Shown: positions 1-5,946 of the stretch, in pieces
How positions within the stretch are numbered: the first letter of the stretch is position 1
How the letters are laid out: each line of letters opens with the position of its first letter
Assembly (NCBI GenBank): GCA_030151135.1
Contig: JASLEQ010000702.1
Span: 1-6,613, forward strand
Reading direction: 5' to 3'
DNA from: Candidatus Sulfotelmatobacter sp.
GTDB taxonomy: Bacteria; Acidobacteriota; Terriglobia; Terriglobales; SbA1
Length of the DNA stretch: 6,613 nt
Made by a program: the position numbers and the translations under genes
Notes under the pieces: generated by a model
Seen by the model: only the letters and a program-made list of their open reading frames with translations
What the model was told of the DNA's origin: nothing
Database searches by the model: none

Positions 1-226
1 ATTCCTGATGCGGTTTGGGTTGAAAGATGTGAACGAGCTGCCCAGCATGGAAGAGTTCGAGAAGTTGGTCGCGGAGTCATTTCAGGCCGAGTTGATTCCG
101 GCGGAGACTGCGGCTCCCGTGGAAAGCCTAACCGGAACAGACGCAGTACCAGACCCGGAAACGAACGCCTCGGTTGCGCGAGAAGATTCCACCGAGAATG
201 TTCCGGAAGCAGAGAAGGCAGGCTGA
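1..226 (+). CDS. scpB: ScpB, segregation and condensation protein B (C-terminal fragment)
   Basis: The gene enters from the left edge, read from base 2, and ends at TGA 224-226. The first visible residues, FLMRFGLKDVNELPS followed by MEEFEKLV, match the end of the second winged-helix domain of ScpB, where FGL-DLNELP is a strongly conserved closing motif. ScpB pairs with the kleisin ScpA and SMC in the bacterial condensin complex, which compacts and segregates the chromosome. After about residue 22 of the fragment comes a tail of some 50 residues rich in Ala, Glu, Pro, Thr and Asp, probably disordered. Such tails vary between lineages. The next gene on the same strand is an RsuA/RluB-type pseudouridine synthase, a neighbour very often found after scpA-scpB, which supports the call. 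The N-terminal part lies outside the window, so intactness cannot be judged. Confidence 0.85.
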   Translation, partial: FLMRFGLKDVNELPSMEEFEKLVAESFQAELIPAETAAPVESLTGTDAVPDPETNASVAREDSTENVPEAEKAG

Positions 227-270
227 GTTAGTTTCAACGGGCGAATGCTCCGTTCAGAACAAAACCCCAA

Positions 271-290
271 GGCGGCCCGGAATGGCCGTT
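271..290 (+). terminator. Weak hairpin in the scpB-rluB gap
   Basis: CGGCC (273-277) pairs with GGCCG (284-288) around a 6-base loop, and two G-U pairs can extend the stem to 271-290. The following bases are CTTCC rather than a T-run, so this is not a classical intrinsic terminator. It could attenuate read-through from scpB or be incidental. The rest of the 227-366 gap shows no reading frame worth calling. Confidence 0.2.
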
Positions 291-366
291 CTTCCACGGT
301 TTCAAACGGTTATTTCAGAGCTCACTGCGCACGACAATCTCTGATCGATGATTGGCGGTTTTCCCT

Positions 367-1134
367 ATGCCCCAGGAACGACTTCAAAAAATAATCGCCG
401 CCGCCGGCGTCGCTTCTCGACGAAAGGCCGAGGAAATGATCTCGTCCGGACACGTTCAGGTGAACGGCAAAGTTGTGACCGAACTGGGCAGCAAAGCCGA
501 TCCCGAAATCGATCATGTACGCGTCAACGGAAAGCTGCTGCAAGGCGAGCAGCGCCACACCTACCTGCTTCTAAATAAGCCCAGAGGTTATGTGACAACG
601 GTGAGCGACCCCGAGCAGCGGCCTACTGTCATGGACCTCGTTAAAAGCGTGAGGGGACGAGTGTATCCGGTCGGTCGTCTCGACTATGCCAGCGAAGGCT
701 TGCTGATCATGACCAACGACGGTGAACTGGCGAACCGCCTCATGAAAGCGGCCTCGCATGTGGCGAAAACTTATTTGGTCAAAGTAGCTGGCGTTCCAAG
801 GGAAGATGCAATCGCGAAGCTCCGCGCCGGGCTTTCCATCGCGACAGACGACGGCAAGCGCGTGCGCACAGCCCCTGCCGCCGTGAAGATCATCAAAGAG
901 GCCACGAATCCGTGGTATGAGATCACCCTGATCGAAGGTCGGAACCGGCAGCTTCGGCGCATGTTCGAAGCCGTCGGACATCACGTAGAAAAGATCAAGC
1001 GGGTCAAATACGGTCCACTGACGCTGGATGTGCCGCCGGGAGAATTCCGCTCGCTGACCTTGAAAGAAATCGAACGGTTGAAATCCGCCACGCGGATCGG
1101 CGGGAAAAAATCCGCCAACGACCGATCTGCATGA
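367..1134 (+). CDS. rluB: 23S rRNA pseudouridine synthase, RluB/RsuA family
   Basis: The 255-residue protein isomerises a uridine of rRNA to pseudouridine in the cytoplasm. An S4 RNA-binding domain fills about residues 1-60 (QKIIAAAGVASRRKAE, then a VQVNGKVV strand). The catalytic domain starts near LLLNKPRG (67-74). GRLDYASEGLL carries the catalytic Asp106 in the family's GRLD motif, and EGRNRQLRRM (190-199) is the conserved RsuA-type motif. RluB modifies 23S rRNA and RsuA modifies 16S; the placement after scpB favours RluB, but the substrate is inferred. I chose ATG 367, which puts the S4 domain right at the N-terminus and has GGCGG at 354-358 upstream. An in-frame TTG at 352 would add five residues. 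The C-terminus is a short basic tail. The stop overlaps the hisC start. Confidence 0.9.
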   Translation: MPQERLQKIIAAAGVASRRKAEEMISSGHVQVNGKVVTELGSKADPEIDHVRVNGKLLQGEQRHTYLLLNKPRGYVTTVSDPEQRPTVMDLVKSVRGRVYPVGRLDYASEGLLIMTNDGELANRLMKAASHVAKTYLVKVAGVPREDAIAKLRAGLSIATDDGKRVRTAPAAVKIIKEATNPWYEITLIEGRNRQLRRMFEAVGHHVEKIKRVKYGPLTLDVPPGEFRSLTLKEIERLKSATRIGGKKSANDRSA

Positions 1135-2249
1135 GCCGATTCTTCGATCTTATTTCACGGCAGGTGCGTGAAGTTGGGGGGTACACTCCTCATCCTTCTC
1201 AACGGCCCACCGCAAACCAGCGGCCAGCTCTGATCCGGCTTGATTCCAATGAGAATCCATTGGGCCCTTCCCTACGAGCAATCGAATCGATGCGGATGAG
1301 CCTAACTTCCAGCAGCTTTTATCCGGATGATGATTGCACGTCATTGCGAAACAGACTGGCCGAAATGCATGGCTTGACGGCGGAACAGGTATTGGTCACT
1401 CCGGGATCCACTGGTATGCTAACGTTGCTTTGCCAGACTCTGCTCACGCCCGGATTGAACGCCGTGACGAGCGAGCGTTCGTTCATCGTGTACGCAATGG
1501 CGACTCATGCCGCGGGAGCGCAGTTGGTGGAAGCGCCCATGCGGGAGTATGGGATTGACCTCGACGCAATTCTTCAGGCAATCAACGAAGACACTCGAAT
1601 TGTATTTCTCGCGAACCCGAACAATCCAACCGGTACGCTTCTGGATACTGCGGCTCTCGACCATTTTCTCGAGGAAGTGCCCGGCCATGTGGTTGTCGCC
1701 CTCGACGAAGCCTATTACGAATTCGCTGCGGATTTTGCCGCGCGGCGGAAAACTCAGTATTCCCGCTCGCTCGAGCATTTGAAGAGTGGCGCCAGTGTGG
1801 TGGTGCTGCGAACCTTTTCCAAGGTTCACGGGTTGGCGGGGTTACGCATCGGCTATGGAATGGGTCCGGCGGAGCTGATGAACTATTGTGTGCGGATGCG
1901 AAGCACGTTTTCCGTATCGTCGCTGGCCCAGGCCGCTGCTATGGCCGCTCTGGATGACGGGAACCATCTCTCGCGTACCGTGGCGAACAATGCCGAGCAG
2001 GCGCAGATTCTCGGAGTCGGCCTGTCTGAAATGGGGTTCCGGGTGGTTCCGACCTGGGCAAATTTCCTGTGCTGCGATCTGGGGCGCGATGCGTCTCTGG
2101 TCGCGGAGCAATTAAGGGCGGAGGGCATCAGCGTGCGGCCGCTGGCTGCTTGGGGGCTTCCTGCGTGTTTGCGCATAAGCATCGGAACGGCAGGACAGAA
2201 TAGGGCGTTCCTGGACGGAATTCAAAAGATCAGTGGCTTCAAAGCCTAG
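1131..2249 (+). CDS. hisC: Histidinol-phosphate aminotransferase (PLP-dependent, class I/II)
   Basis: At 372 residues this has the normal size of HisC, which transfers an amino group from glutamate to imidazole-acetol phosphate in histidine synthesis. Fold-type I landmarks occur in order: DSNENPLGPS (38-47), FYPDDD (63-68), NPNNPTG (162-168), DEAYYEF (192-198), and RTFSKVHGLAGLRIGYG (227-243), in which Lys231 is the PLP-binding lysine and Arg239 a cofactor-phosphate contact. LRISIGT (347-353) carries the C-terminal substrate arginine, Arg348. The start overlaps the rluB stop as ATGA with no clear ribosome-binding site, so translation is probably coupled. No other his gene lies in the window. 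HisC paralogues often act on aromatic amino acids, so an aromatic aminotransferase role cannot be excluded. The family call is secure and the precise substrate less so. Confidence 0.85.
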   Translation: MSRFFDLISRQVREVGGYTPHPSQRPTANQRPALIRLDSNENPLGPSLRAIESMRMSLTSSSFYPDDDCTSLRNRLAEMHGLTAEQVLVTPGSTGMLTLLCQTLLTPGLNAVTSERSFIVYAMATHAAGAQLVEAPMREYGIDLDAILQAINEDTRIVFLANPNNPTGTLLDTAALDHFLEEVPGHVVVALDEAYYEFAADFAARRKTQYSRSLEHLKSGASVVVLRTFSKVHGLAGLRIGYGMGPAELMNYCVRMRSTFSVSSLAQAAAMAALDDGNHLSRTVANNAEQAQILGVGLSEMGFRVVPTWANFLCCDLGRDASLVAEQLRAEGISVRPLAAWGLPACLRISIGTAGQNRAFLDGIQKISGFKA

Positions 2250-2299
2250 CATCACGCCATGGCTGGAGTCGCGATCTCATCTGGATTGAACGAACGCGG

Positions 2300-2329
2300 C
2301 GAAGGTTCTTCGGACGGCGGGCTCCCGCC
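2300..2329. terminator. Two tandem hairpins between convergent hisC and ROK kinase genes
   Basis: CGAAG (2300-2304) pairs with CTTCG (2308-2312) around GTT, and GGCGG (2316-2320) pairs with CCGCC (2325-2329) around GCTC. The second stem abuts the stop codon of the minus-strand gene. Neither is followed by a T-run on either strand. The location between two converging genes fits transcript-end structures, but the sequence alone does not prove termination. Confidence 0.3.
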
Positions 2330-3349
2330 TTACTGCATCAACGGCACGTGGGCTGCGCCGTAAAGGCCGGCATCGCTCCCCAACAAAGCCTGCGTGATGA
2401 TTGTCTTCTTCTTTGTGTAATTCGCAATCTGGGCCGATGCGCCTTCCTTTTTAGCCGTCGGATCTTCCGGAGCAGATGCCGCGTACACCAGCGAGCGCTC
2501 GCGGAGTTCCGCGAACATACGCGGAGCGAAGGCATCCCAGGCGCTGACCACACCGCCACCTATCACAAACATTTCCAGATCGAGGACGTTGATCAGGTCG
2601 GCCAGCAAAATGCCGAGCACTTCGCCAAAGCGTTGGAAAATTCTTTGCGCGTCCGGATCTCCCTGGATCGCCAGGTTGTAAACGGATCTCGCGCTGAACT
2701 CGGGATCAGAGCTGAACGCTTTTGCGAGTCCCGGCGCCTTTCCGCTCTCTACCGCTTCGCGCGCCATACGGACAACTGCGGACGCGGACGCGTATCGCTC
2801 TGAGCACCCTCGGTTACCGCAGCCGCAAAGAACACCGTAGGGGTCGACCGTGACGTGACCGAATTCTCCGGCCATCCCGCTCATGCCGTAGAAAATCTTC
2901 CCGTTGAGAATAATCGCGCCGCCAATCCCAGTTCCCAGCGTGAGCATAGCCATATTCTCGACGTCACGGCCCGCGCCCATCCATTTTTCTCCCAGCGCCG
3001 CGACGTTAGCGTCGTTGTCGAGATAGATGTGCGTTTGCAGCCGTTTTTCGATGACGTCACGCACCGGATAATCCGTCCATCCGGGAAGATTGGCGGACTT
3101 CCGCATGATCCCCGCCGGCAGTTCGATGATTCCCGGGACACCGATTCCGGCGCCGATGAACCTGCCGCTGCTGCGATATTTCTCGCTCAGGCTGTGGATG
3201 GCGTCGCACATCTCGCCGATCACGTAATCGCGTCCCATCGCGACTTTCACCCCAAGGGTGATTTTCTCGAGAAGCTGTCCATCTGTCGTAATGGCAGCAA
3301 CGCGGAGGTTGGTGCCCCCCATATCCACGCCAATCGTGTAGTCAGGCAT
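2330..3349 (-). CDS. ROK-family sugar kinase, probable glucokinase
   Basis: This 339-residue protein should phosphorylate glucose or a related hexose with ATP in the cytoplasm. Visible motifs are the phosphate-binding DMGGTN (9-14), GIGVPG (68-73), LDNDANVAALG with the catalytic Asp113, LGTGIGG (138-144), and GEFGHVTVDPYG (161-172). The ROK zinc site CGCGNRGCSE has Cys175, Cys177 and Cys182, and with His165 they make the expected zinc-binding set. Glu162, His165 and Glu184 fit the sugar-binding positions of ROK glucokinases. No helix-turn-helix lies ahead of the kinase domain, so this is an enzyme rather than a ROK repressor. Upstream in-frame ATG 3424 would add 25 residues without homology-like features, so I chose ATG 3349, where the family usually begins. 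No good Shine-Dalgarno sequence precedes either start. A fructokinase or N-acetyl-sugar kinase remains possible. Confidence 0.85.
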   Translation of the reverse strand: MPDYTIGVDMGGTNLRVAAITTDGQLLEKITLGVKVAMGRDYVIGEMCDAIHSLSEKYRSSGRFIGAGIGVPGIIELPAGIMRKSANLPGWTDYPVRDVIEKRLQTHIYLDNDANVAALGEKWMGAGRDVENMAMLTLGTGIGGAIILNGKIFYGMSGMAGEFGHVTVDPYGVLCGCGNRGCSERYASASAVVRMAREAVESGKAPGLAKAFSSDPEFSARSVYNLAIQGDPDAQRIFQRFGEVLGILLADLINVLDLEMFVIGGGVVSAWDAFAPRMFAELRERSLVYAASAPEDPTAKKEGASAQIANYTKKKTIITQALLGSDAGLYGAAHVPLMQ

Positions 3350-3415
3350 AACGGAAGAGAGTAACAGAACGCAGGCGCCTTGGGAGTGACGGGCGACAAC
3401 CCTTTCGGGGCGGAG

Positions 3416-3424
3416 TGCTAACAT
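3416..3424 (+). promoter_or_regulatory. Candidate extended -10 promoter of the acyl-CoA dehydrogenase gene
   Basis: TGCTAACAT has the TGN extension followed by TAACAT, a fair -10 box. No convincing -35 box lies upstream, which an extended -10 can tolerate. The transcript would start near 3431, about 30 bases before ATG 3462. The site overlaps the -10 proposed for the divergent kinase gene. Confidence 0.3.
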
Positions 3425-3447
3425 AAATGGTCTTGCCTATCTCGCAA
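3420..3447 (-). promoter_or_regulatory. Candidate promoter of the ROK kinase gene
   Basis: On the minus strand TTGCGA (3447-3442) is followed after 16 bases by TATGTT (3425-3420), matching four of six bases at each sigma-70-type box. Transcription would begin near 3413 and give a leader of about 64 bases to ATG 3349. It overlaps ATG 3424, which argues against that upstream start. This is pattern reading only. Confidence 0.25.
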
Positions 3448-3461
3448 TTGAAGGTGTTTCC

Positions 3462-4637
3462 ATGTCCGAAACCATTCTGCAAACCCAGGCTCCAAATCCA
3501 CTCACCACGCTGACCGAGGATGAGGTTCTATTCCGCGACAATATCCGGCAATTTGCTGAGGAGAAGGTCCGTCCACTGGTGAAGGAGATGGACGAAAAGG
3601 GCGTCTTCGACAAAGACGTGCTGCATGATTTTTTCCAGCTCGGACTCATGGGCATCGAGATTCCAGAACAATACGGCGGCGGCGGGGCGAATTTCTTTGA
3701 GTCGATTCTGGCAGTAGAAGAACTGTCCCGGGTGGATGCGTCGTCCGGCGTCATCGTCGACGTGCAGAACACCCTGGTCAACAATGCGCTGCTGCGCTGG
3801 GCTACGGAGGAGCAGAAGAAGCGCTTCCTGCCCCGGATGGCATCGGAGATGGTGGGTGCCTACGCGCTGAGCGAGGCAGGATCGGGGTCCGACGCGTTCG
3901 CCTTGCAAACTCGGGCCGCGCTGAAGGGCTCGGAATATGTGCTGAACGGCCGGAAGCTCTGGATCACGAACGGCAAGGAAGCTGGCCTGTTCATTCTCTT
4001 CGCCACCCTGGATCCCGCCGCCGGGTACAAGGGCATCACTGCCTTCCTGATTGAAAAAGACTTCCCCGGATTCACGGTCGGCAAGAAAGAAGACAAGCTC
4101 GGGATTCGCGCTTCTTCCACCTGCGAGTTGATTCTGGAAGATTGCCGCGTGCCCAAGGAGAACGTTCTGGGCGAGCCGGGCAAGGGATACAAGATCGCGA
4201 TCGAAACGCTGAATGAAGGACGCATCGGCATTGGCGCCCAGATGATCGGCATTGCCCGCGGCGCATGGGAATACGCTTCAAAGTACGCTCTAGAGCGCAA
4301 GCAATTCGGCAAAGCCATCGCCGATTTCCAGGGAATCCAGTTCCAGATCGCGCAGATGGCAACCGAGATCGAGGCGGCGCGGCTTATGGTCTATAACTGC
4401 GCGCGGATGAAAGACGCGGGCATCAACTTCGTCAAGGAAGCCGCGATGACGAAGCTGTTCGCTTCCCAGGTGGCCGAGCGCGTTACCTCGCTGGCCATCG
4501 AAATCTACGGCGGTTACGGCTTCACAAAAGACTATCCCGTCGAGAAATACTGGCGCGACGCTAAAATCGGGAAAATCTACGAGGGCACGTCGAATATGCA
4601 GCTGGCAACCATTGCCAAGCTAGTACTCGGCAAGTAA
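3462..4637 (+). CDS. Acyl-CoA dehydrogenase, short/branched-chain type
   Basis: This complete 391-residue FAD flavoprotein oxidises an acyl-CoA to the 2-enoyl-CoA and passes electrons to electron-transfer flavoprotein. The N-terminal helical domain contains FQLGLMGIEIPEQYGG (58-73). The first family signature lies at YALSEAGSGSD (134-144), with WITN (167-170) after it. The C-terminal domain has LNEGRIGI with Arg254, ERKQFGK (278-284) and YWRDAKIGKIYEGTSN (363-378), where Glu374 is the expected catalytic base. The stretches PLTTLTEDE, QNTLVN, LGIRASSTCEL and the IYEGTSN end closely recall short/branched-chain (2-methylbutyryl-CoA) dehydrogenase, so a role in isoleucine/valine or short-chain acyl breakdown is likely. 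Butyryl-CoA is an alternative substrate. ATG 3462 has GAAGG at 3450-3454 with good spacing. It is a single gene with no beta-oxidation partners in the window. Confidence 0.92.
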   Translation: MSETILQTQAPNPLTTLTEDEVLFRDNIRQFAEEKVRPLVKEMDEKGVFDKDVLHDFFQLGLMGIEIPEQYGGGGANFFESILAVEELSRVDASSGVIVDVQNTLVNNALLRWATEEQKKRFLPRMASEMVGAYALSEAGSGSDAFALQTRAALKGSEYVLNGRKLWITNGKEAGLFILFATLDPAAGYKGITAFLIEKDFPGFTVGKKEDKLGIRASSTCELILEDCRVPKENVLGEPGKGYKIAIETLNEGRIGIGAQMIGIARGAWEYASKYALERKQFGKAIADFQGIQFQIAQMATEIEAARLMVYNCARMKDAGINFVKEAAMTKLFASQVAERVTSLAIEIYGGYGFTKDYPVEKYWRDAKIGKIYEGTSNMQLATIAKLVLGK

Positions 4638-4723
4638 CGGCCCTCTGTTTTTGCCGCACCCCGCGAATTCCCCTAAAAGCCCTGCCGCCCCTCGGGTGCT
4701 CGGGGACGCCACGGAAACCGCGC

Positions 4724-5068
4724 CTATGGAGTGAAGTGGATCTCGACCGTCTCTCGAGTTTCCGCGCCAGGCGCGAATTTCCATTGGGCGACCGCGCTCT
4801 CCGCCGCCACTACCAGGATCGGGCTGCCCCCGACCGCATTCAGCTTCTTCACCGAACCATCCGAAGCCACATCTGCGACCAGTTTTACGGTTCCGCTCAG
4901 GTTCAGGCGCTTGGCGGCAAAAGGGTAATCCGGCTGCACTTTTCGCACGACTTTTCTTCCATTGTCGGCGGCTGGTTGACTCTGTGCCCAGAGCGCAGGT
5001 CCGGGGCTACAAGGGAGGGCTAACATCAAAGCTAATATTGCGCCACGCACGCACATGATCAGATCCAT
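4724..5068 (-). CDS. Small exported protein with a TonB C-terminal domain
   Basis: The 114-residue product has a hydrophobic N-terminus (about residues 7-28) ending in ALWA before QSQ, which reads as a signal peptide cut by signal peptidase I; Cys20 is not in a proper lipobox. Residues about 40-114 form one TonB-C domain: VQPDYPFAAKR, LSGTVKL, a DGSV turn, VGGSPILVVAA, and QWKFAPG (95-101). There is no long proline-rich periplasm-spanning linker as in true TonB, so contact with TonB-dependent receptors is uncertain; it may act wholly in the periplasm. No exbB or exbD is nearby. An alternative start, ATG 5056, gives a more typical signal-peptide N-terminus (MCVRGA). Neither start has a clear ribosome-binding site. 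The gene is convergent with the dehydrogenase, 86 bases away. Confidence 0.75.
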   Translation of the reverse strand: MDLIMCVRGAILALMLALPCSPGPALWAQSQPAADNGRKVVRKVQPDYPFAAKRLNLSGTVKLVADVASDGSVKKLNAVGGSPILVVAAESAVAQWKFAPGAETRETVEIHFTP

Positions 5069-5078
5069 AAGAGCAGGG

Positions 5079-5106
5079 ATTATGTTTACTACGTCTACGA
5101 AATCAA
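5079..5106 (-). promoter_or_regulatory. Candidate promoter of the TonB-C gene
   Basis: On the minus strand TTGATT (5106-5101) is followed after 16 bases by CATAAT (5084-5079), five of six bases of a consensus -10. Transcription would start near 5072, only a few bases before ATG 5068 and about 16 bases before ATG 5056. A leaderless message, or use of the inner ATG, would follow. Confidence 0.4.
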
Positions 5107-5372
5107 TTTTACGAAAATGCGCTGGCGCCCAGAAAGTAACGTCCGTAATCGCGGTAACCGAGTCAGCACCGTTTCAGCGGTCCCGGGCCGGGAAAAACCC
5201 GACGGACGAAAGGTCTCAACGAATCCAATGAATGCGATAGACAAAAGTTACAGGTCCAAAACCAGCAAATGTTCCTTGCTCAATATGTGCAGCGACTTGC
5301 ACTTCCCCCGCTGCGGAGCCCAGACTCCTACAGCGTTAAATAATGTGTTCTCAATTATTTGCAGGATTTAAG

Positions 5373-5378
5373 CATAAT
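5373..5378 (+). promoter_or_regulatory. Possible -10 box ahead of the orphan membrane protein
   Basis: CATAAT lies in a locally AT-rich segment 60 bases before TTG 5439. The best -35 candidate, TTCTCA at 5348-5353, has a long 19-base spacer, so support is modest. It would start the transcript near 5385, just before two small hairpins, and inside the reading frame that begins at ATG 5343. Confidence 0.25.
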
Positions 5379-5390
5379 GGTGGACGGTGT

Positions 5391-5422
5391 GCACTTGTCA
5401 AAGTGCCTGCGTGCCTGAGGCA
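5391..5422 (+). other. Two tandem hairpins in the leader of the orphan membrane gene
   Basis: GCACTT (5391-5396) pairs perfectly with AAGTGC (5401-5406) around GTCA, and TGCC (5412-5415) pairs with GGCA (5419-5422) around TGA. They end 16 bases before TTG 5439 and next to the purine-rich TGGGGTG (5428-5434), so they could influence ribosome access. I recognise no known riboswitch or protein-binding leader here. Confidence 0.3.
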
Positions 5423-5438
5423 AAGACTGGGGTGCAAG

Positions 5439-5879
5439 TTGACGAACCTGTTCGGAACGATCGAGTCGGTGGAGATTAAAGCGACTCCCGTGGCTTCCGC
5501 GAAGAAACACACGTGGCTTCCAGTCCTGACCGTCCTCTTCATGGTTTCCTATGCGATCATGACCCTGCTGATCGTGGAACAGGGACAGACCATCGAATCC
5601 CAACGCGCGCTGATTCGCGAATTGTTCCGGGACAGTTCTGAGCTTTCGGCGACCAAGATGCGCGACCAGCGAGCTCAGGCTTCCCATATGGCACAAAACC
5701 CGTCTTCCCAGACACCAGCAGCACAGGCGCCATCGACCCAGGCGCCTACGAAACAGGCTCCGTCTACCCAGGTGGAACCGCAACATCGTGTGCAGAACCA
5801 GGTGAAGCCCAGATATCAAGTGCCATCGAAACCGGCATCGGATCTCGCGGATAAAGCCCGGACCTTAATCACGATCTAG
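5439..5879 (+). CDS. Unrecognised single-pass membrane protein with Q-A-P-S/T repeats
   Basis: I do not recognise this family. From TTG 5439 the product has 146 residues. A short N-terminal part with Lys22-Lys23 precedes one transmembrane helix (about 26-46, from WLPVLTV to LLIV), so the N-terminus should be cytoplasmic and the rest periplasmic. Residues about 47-80 are charged and helical, with Glu, Gln, Arg and spaced hydrophobics, possibly a short coiled coil. Then come five pentapeptides (SQTPA, AQAPS, TQAPT, KQAPS, TQVEP; residues 90-114) forming a Pro/Gln/Thr stalk, and a polar tail ending DLADKARTLITI. The frame extends back to ATG 5343, but that start has no ribosome-binding site, the added 32 residues look unlike a protein N-terminus, and the DNA resembles a promoter. 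TTG 5439 has TGGGGTG upstream. GTG 5469 is a further option. The helix plus stalk supports a real gene; function is unknown. Confidence 0.6.
   Translation: MTNLFGTIESVEIKATPVASAKKHTWLPVLTVLFMVSYAIMTLLIVEQGQTIESQRALIRELFRDSSELSATKMRDQRAQASHMAQNPSSQTPAAQAPSTQAPTKQAPSTQVEPQHRVQNQVKPRYQVPSKPASDLADKARTLITI
5706..5780 (+). repeat. Five in-frame 15-base tandem units
   Basis: Five consecutive 15-base units encode x-Q-(A/T/V)-(P/E)-(S/T/A/P) pentapeptides. The core CAGGCGCC is exact in units two and three; units one and five have drifted most. The array is in frame with the membrane protein and shows no intergenic-repeat character. Its unit number could vary between strains by slippage. Confidence 0.7.
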
Positions 5880-5946
5880 TTAAAAGCACGAAAAGCTCTA
5901 ACCCAGTTCTGTGGTTCAGAAGTACAGGTTCAAAGGCTGAAACACA

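Larger units (their letters stand above)
5069..5438. other. Gene-free stretch between divergent genes
   Basis: No convincing coding sequence is visible in these 370 bases. A plus-strand frame at 5117-5371 is open but its product is rich in Arg, Ser and Asn and has no domain-like pattern, signal or ribosome-binding site. Much of the stretch, especially 5075-5120 and 5220-5380, is more AT-rich than the flanking genes, as expected for a regulatory region. Small inverted repeats occur at 5122-5132 (CTGG/CCAG) and 5189-5201 (CGGG/CCCG around five A). Promoter candidates lie at both ends and a pair of hairpins at the right end. Confidence 0.6.

Noticed and set aside
2348..3364. Long plus-strand open frames (151 and 169 codons) opposite the sugar kinase
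   Set aside because: They lie wholly antisense to a kinase with intact motifs, their products are Arg/His-rich and domain-free, and GC-rich coding DNA commonly leaves the opposite strand open.
3350..3424. N-terminal extension of the sugar kinase from ATG 3424
   Set aside because: The 25 extra residues do not look like the family N-terminus, and the ATG falls inside the likely promoter region.
3860..4318. 152-codon minus-strand frame inside the acyl-CoA dehydrogenase gene
   Set aside because: Fully contained in a well-supported gene; the Ser/Pro/Arg-rich product shows no recognisable motif.
4684..4706. Terminator between the dehydrogenase and the TonB-C gene
   Set aside because: The GC-rich segment around 4690-4705 contains a direct repeat (CTCGGG twice), not a usable inverted repeat, and no T-run follows.
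5150..5240. Possible cyclic-di-GMP (GEMM) riboswitch, suggested on the minus strand by GGTTACCGCG
   Set aside because: The conserved GGCAAACC and CGCAAAGCC elements and the paired stems are missing, so only a short chance match remains.
5117..5371. 84-codon plus-strand frame in the gene-free stretch
   Set aside because: No ribosome-binding site, no signal peptide or domain pattern, and composition like random translation of intergenic DNA.
5355..5819. 154-codon minus-strand frame opposite the orphan membrane protein
   Set aside because: The product is Leu/Arg/Cys-rich, as expected from reading the repeat antisense. The plus strand gives a coherent anchor, helix and stalk instead.
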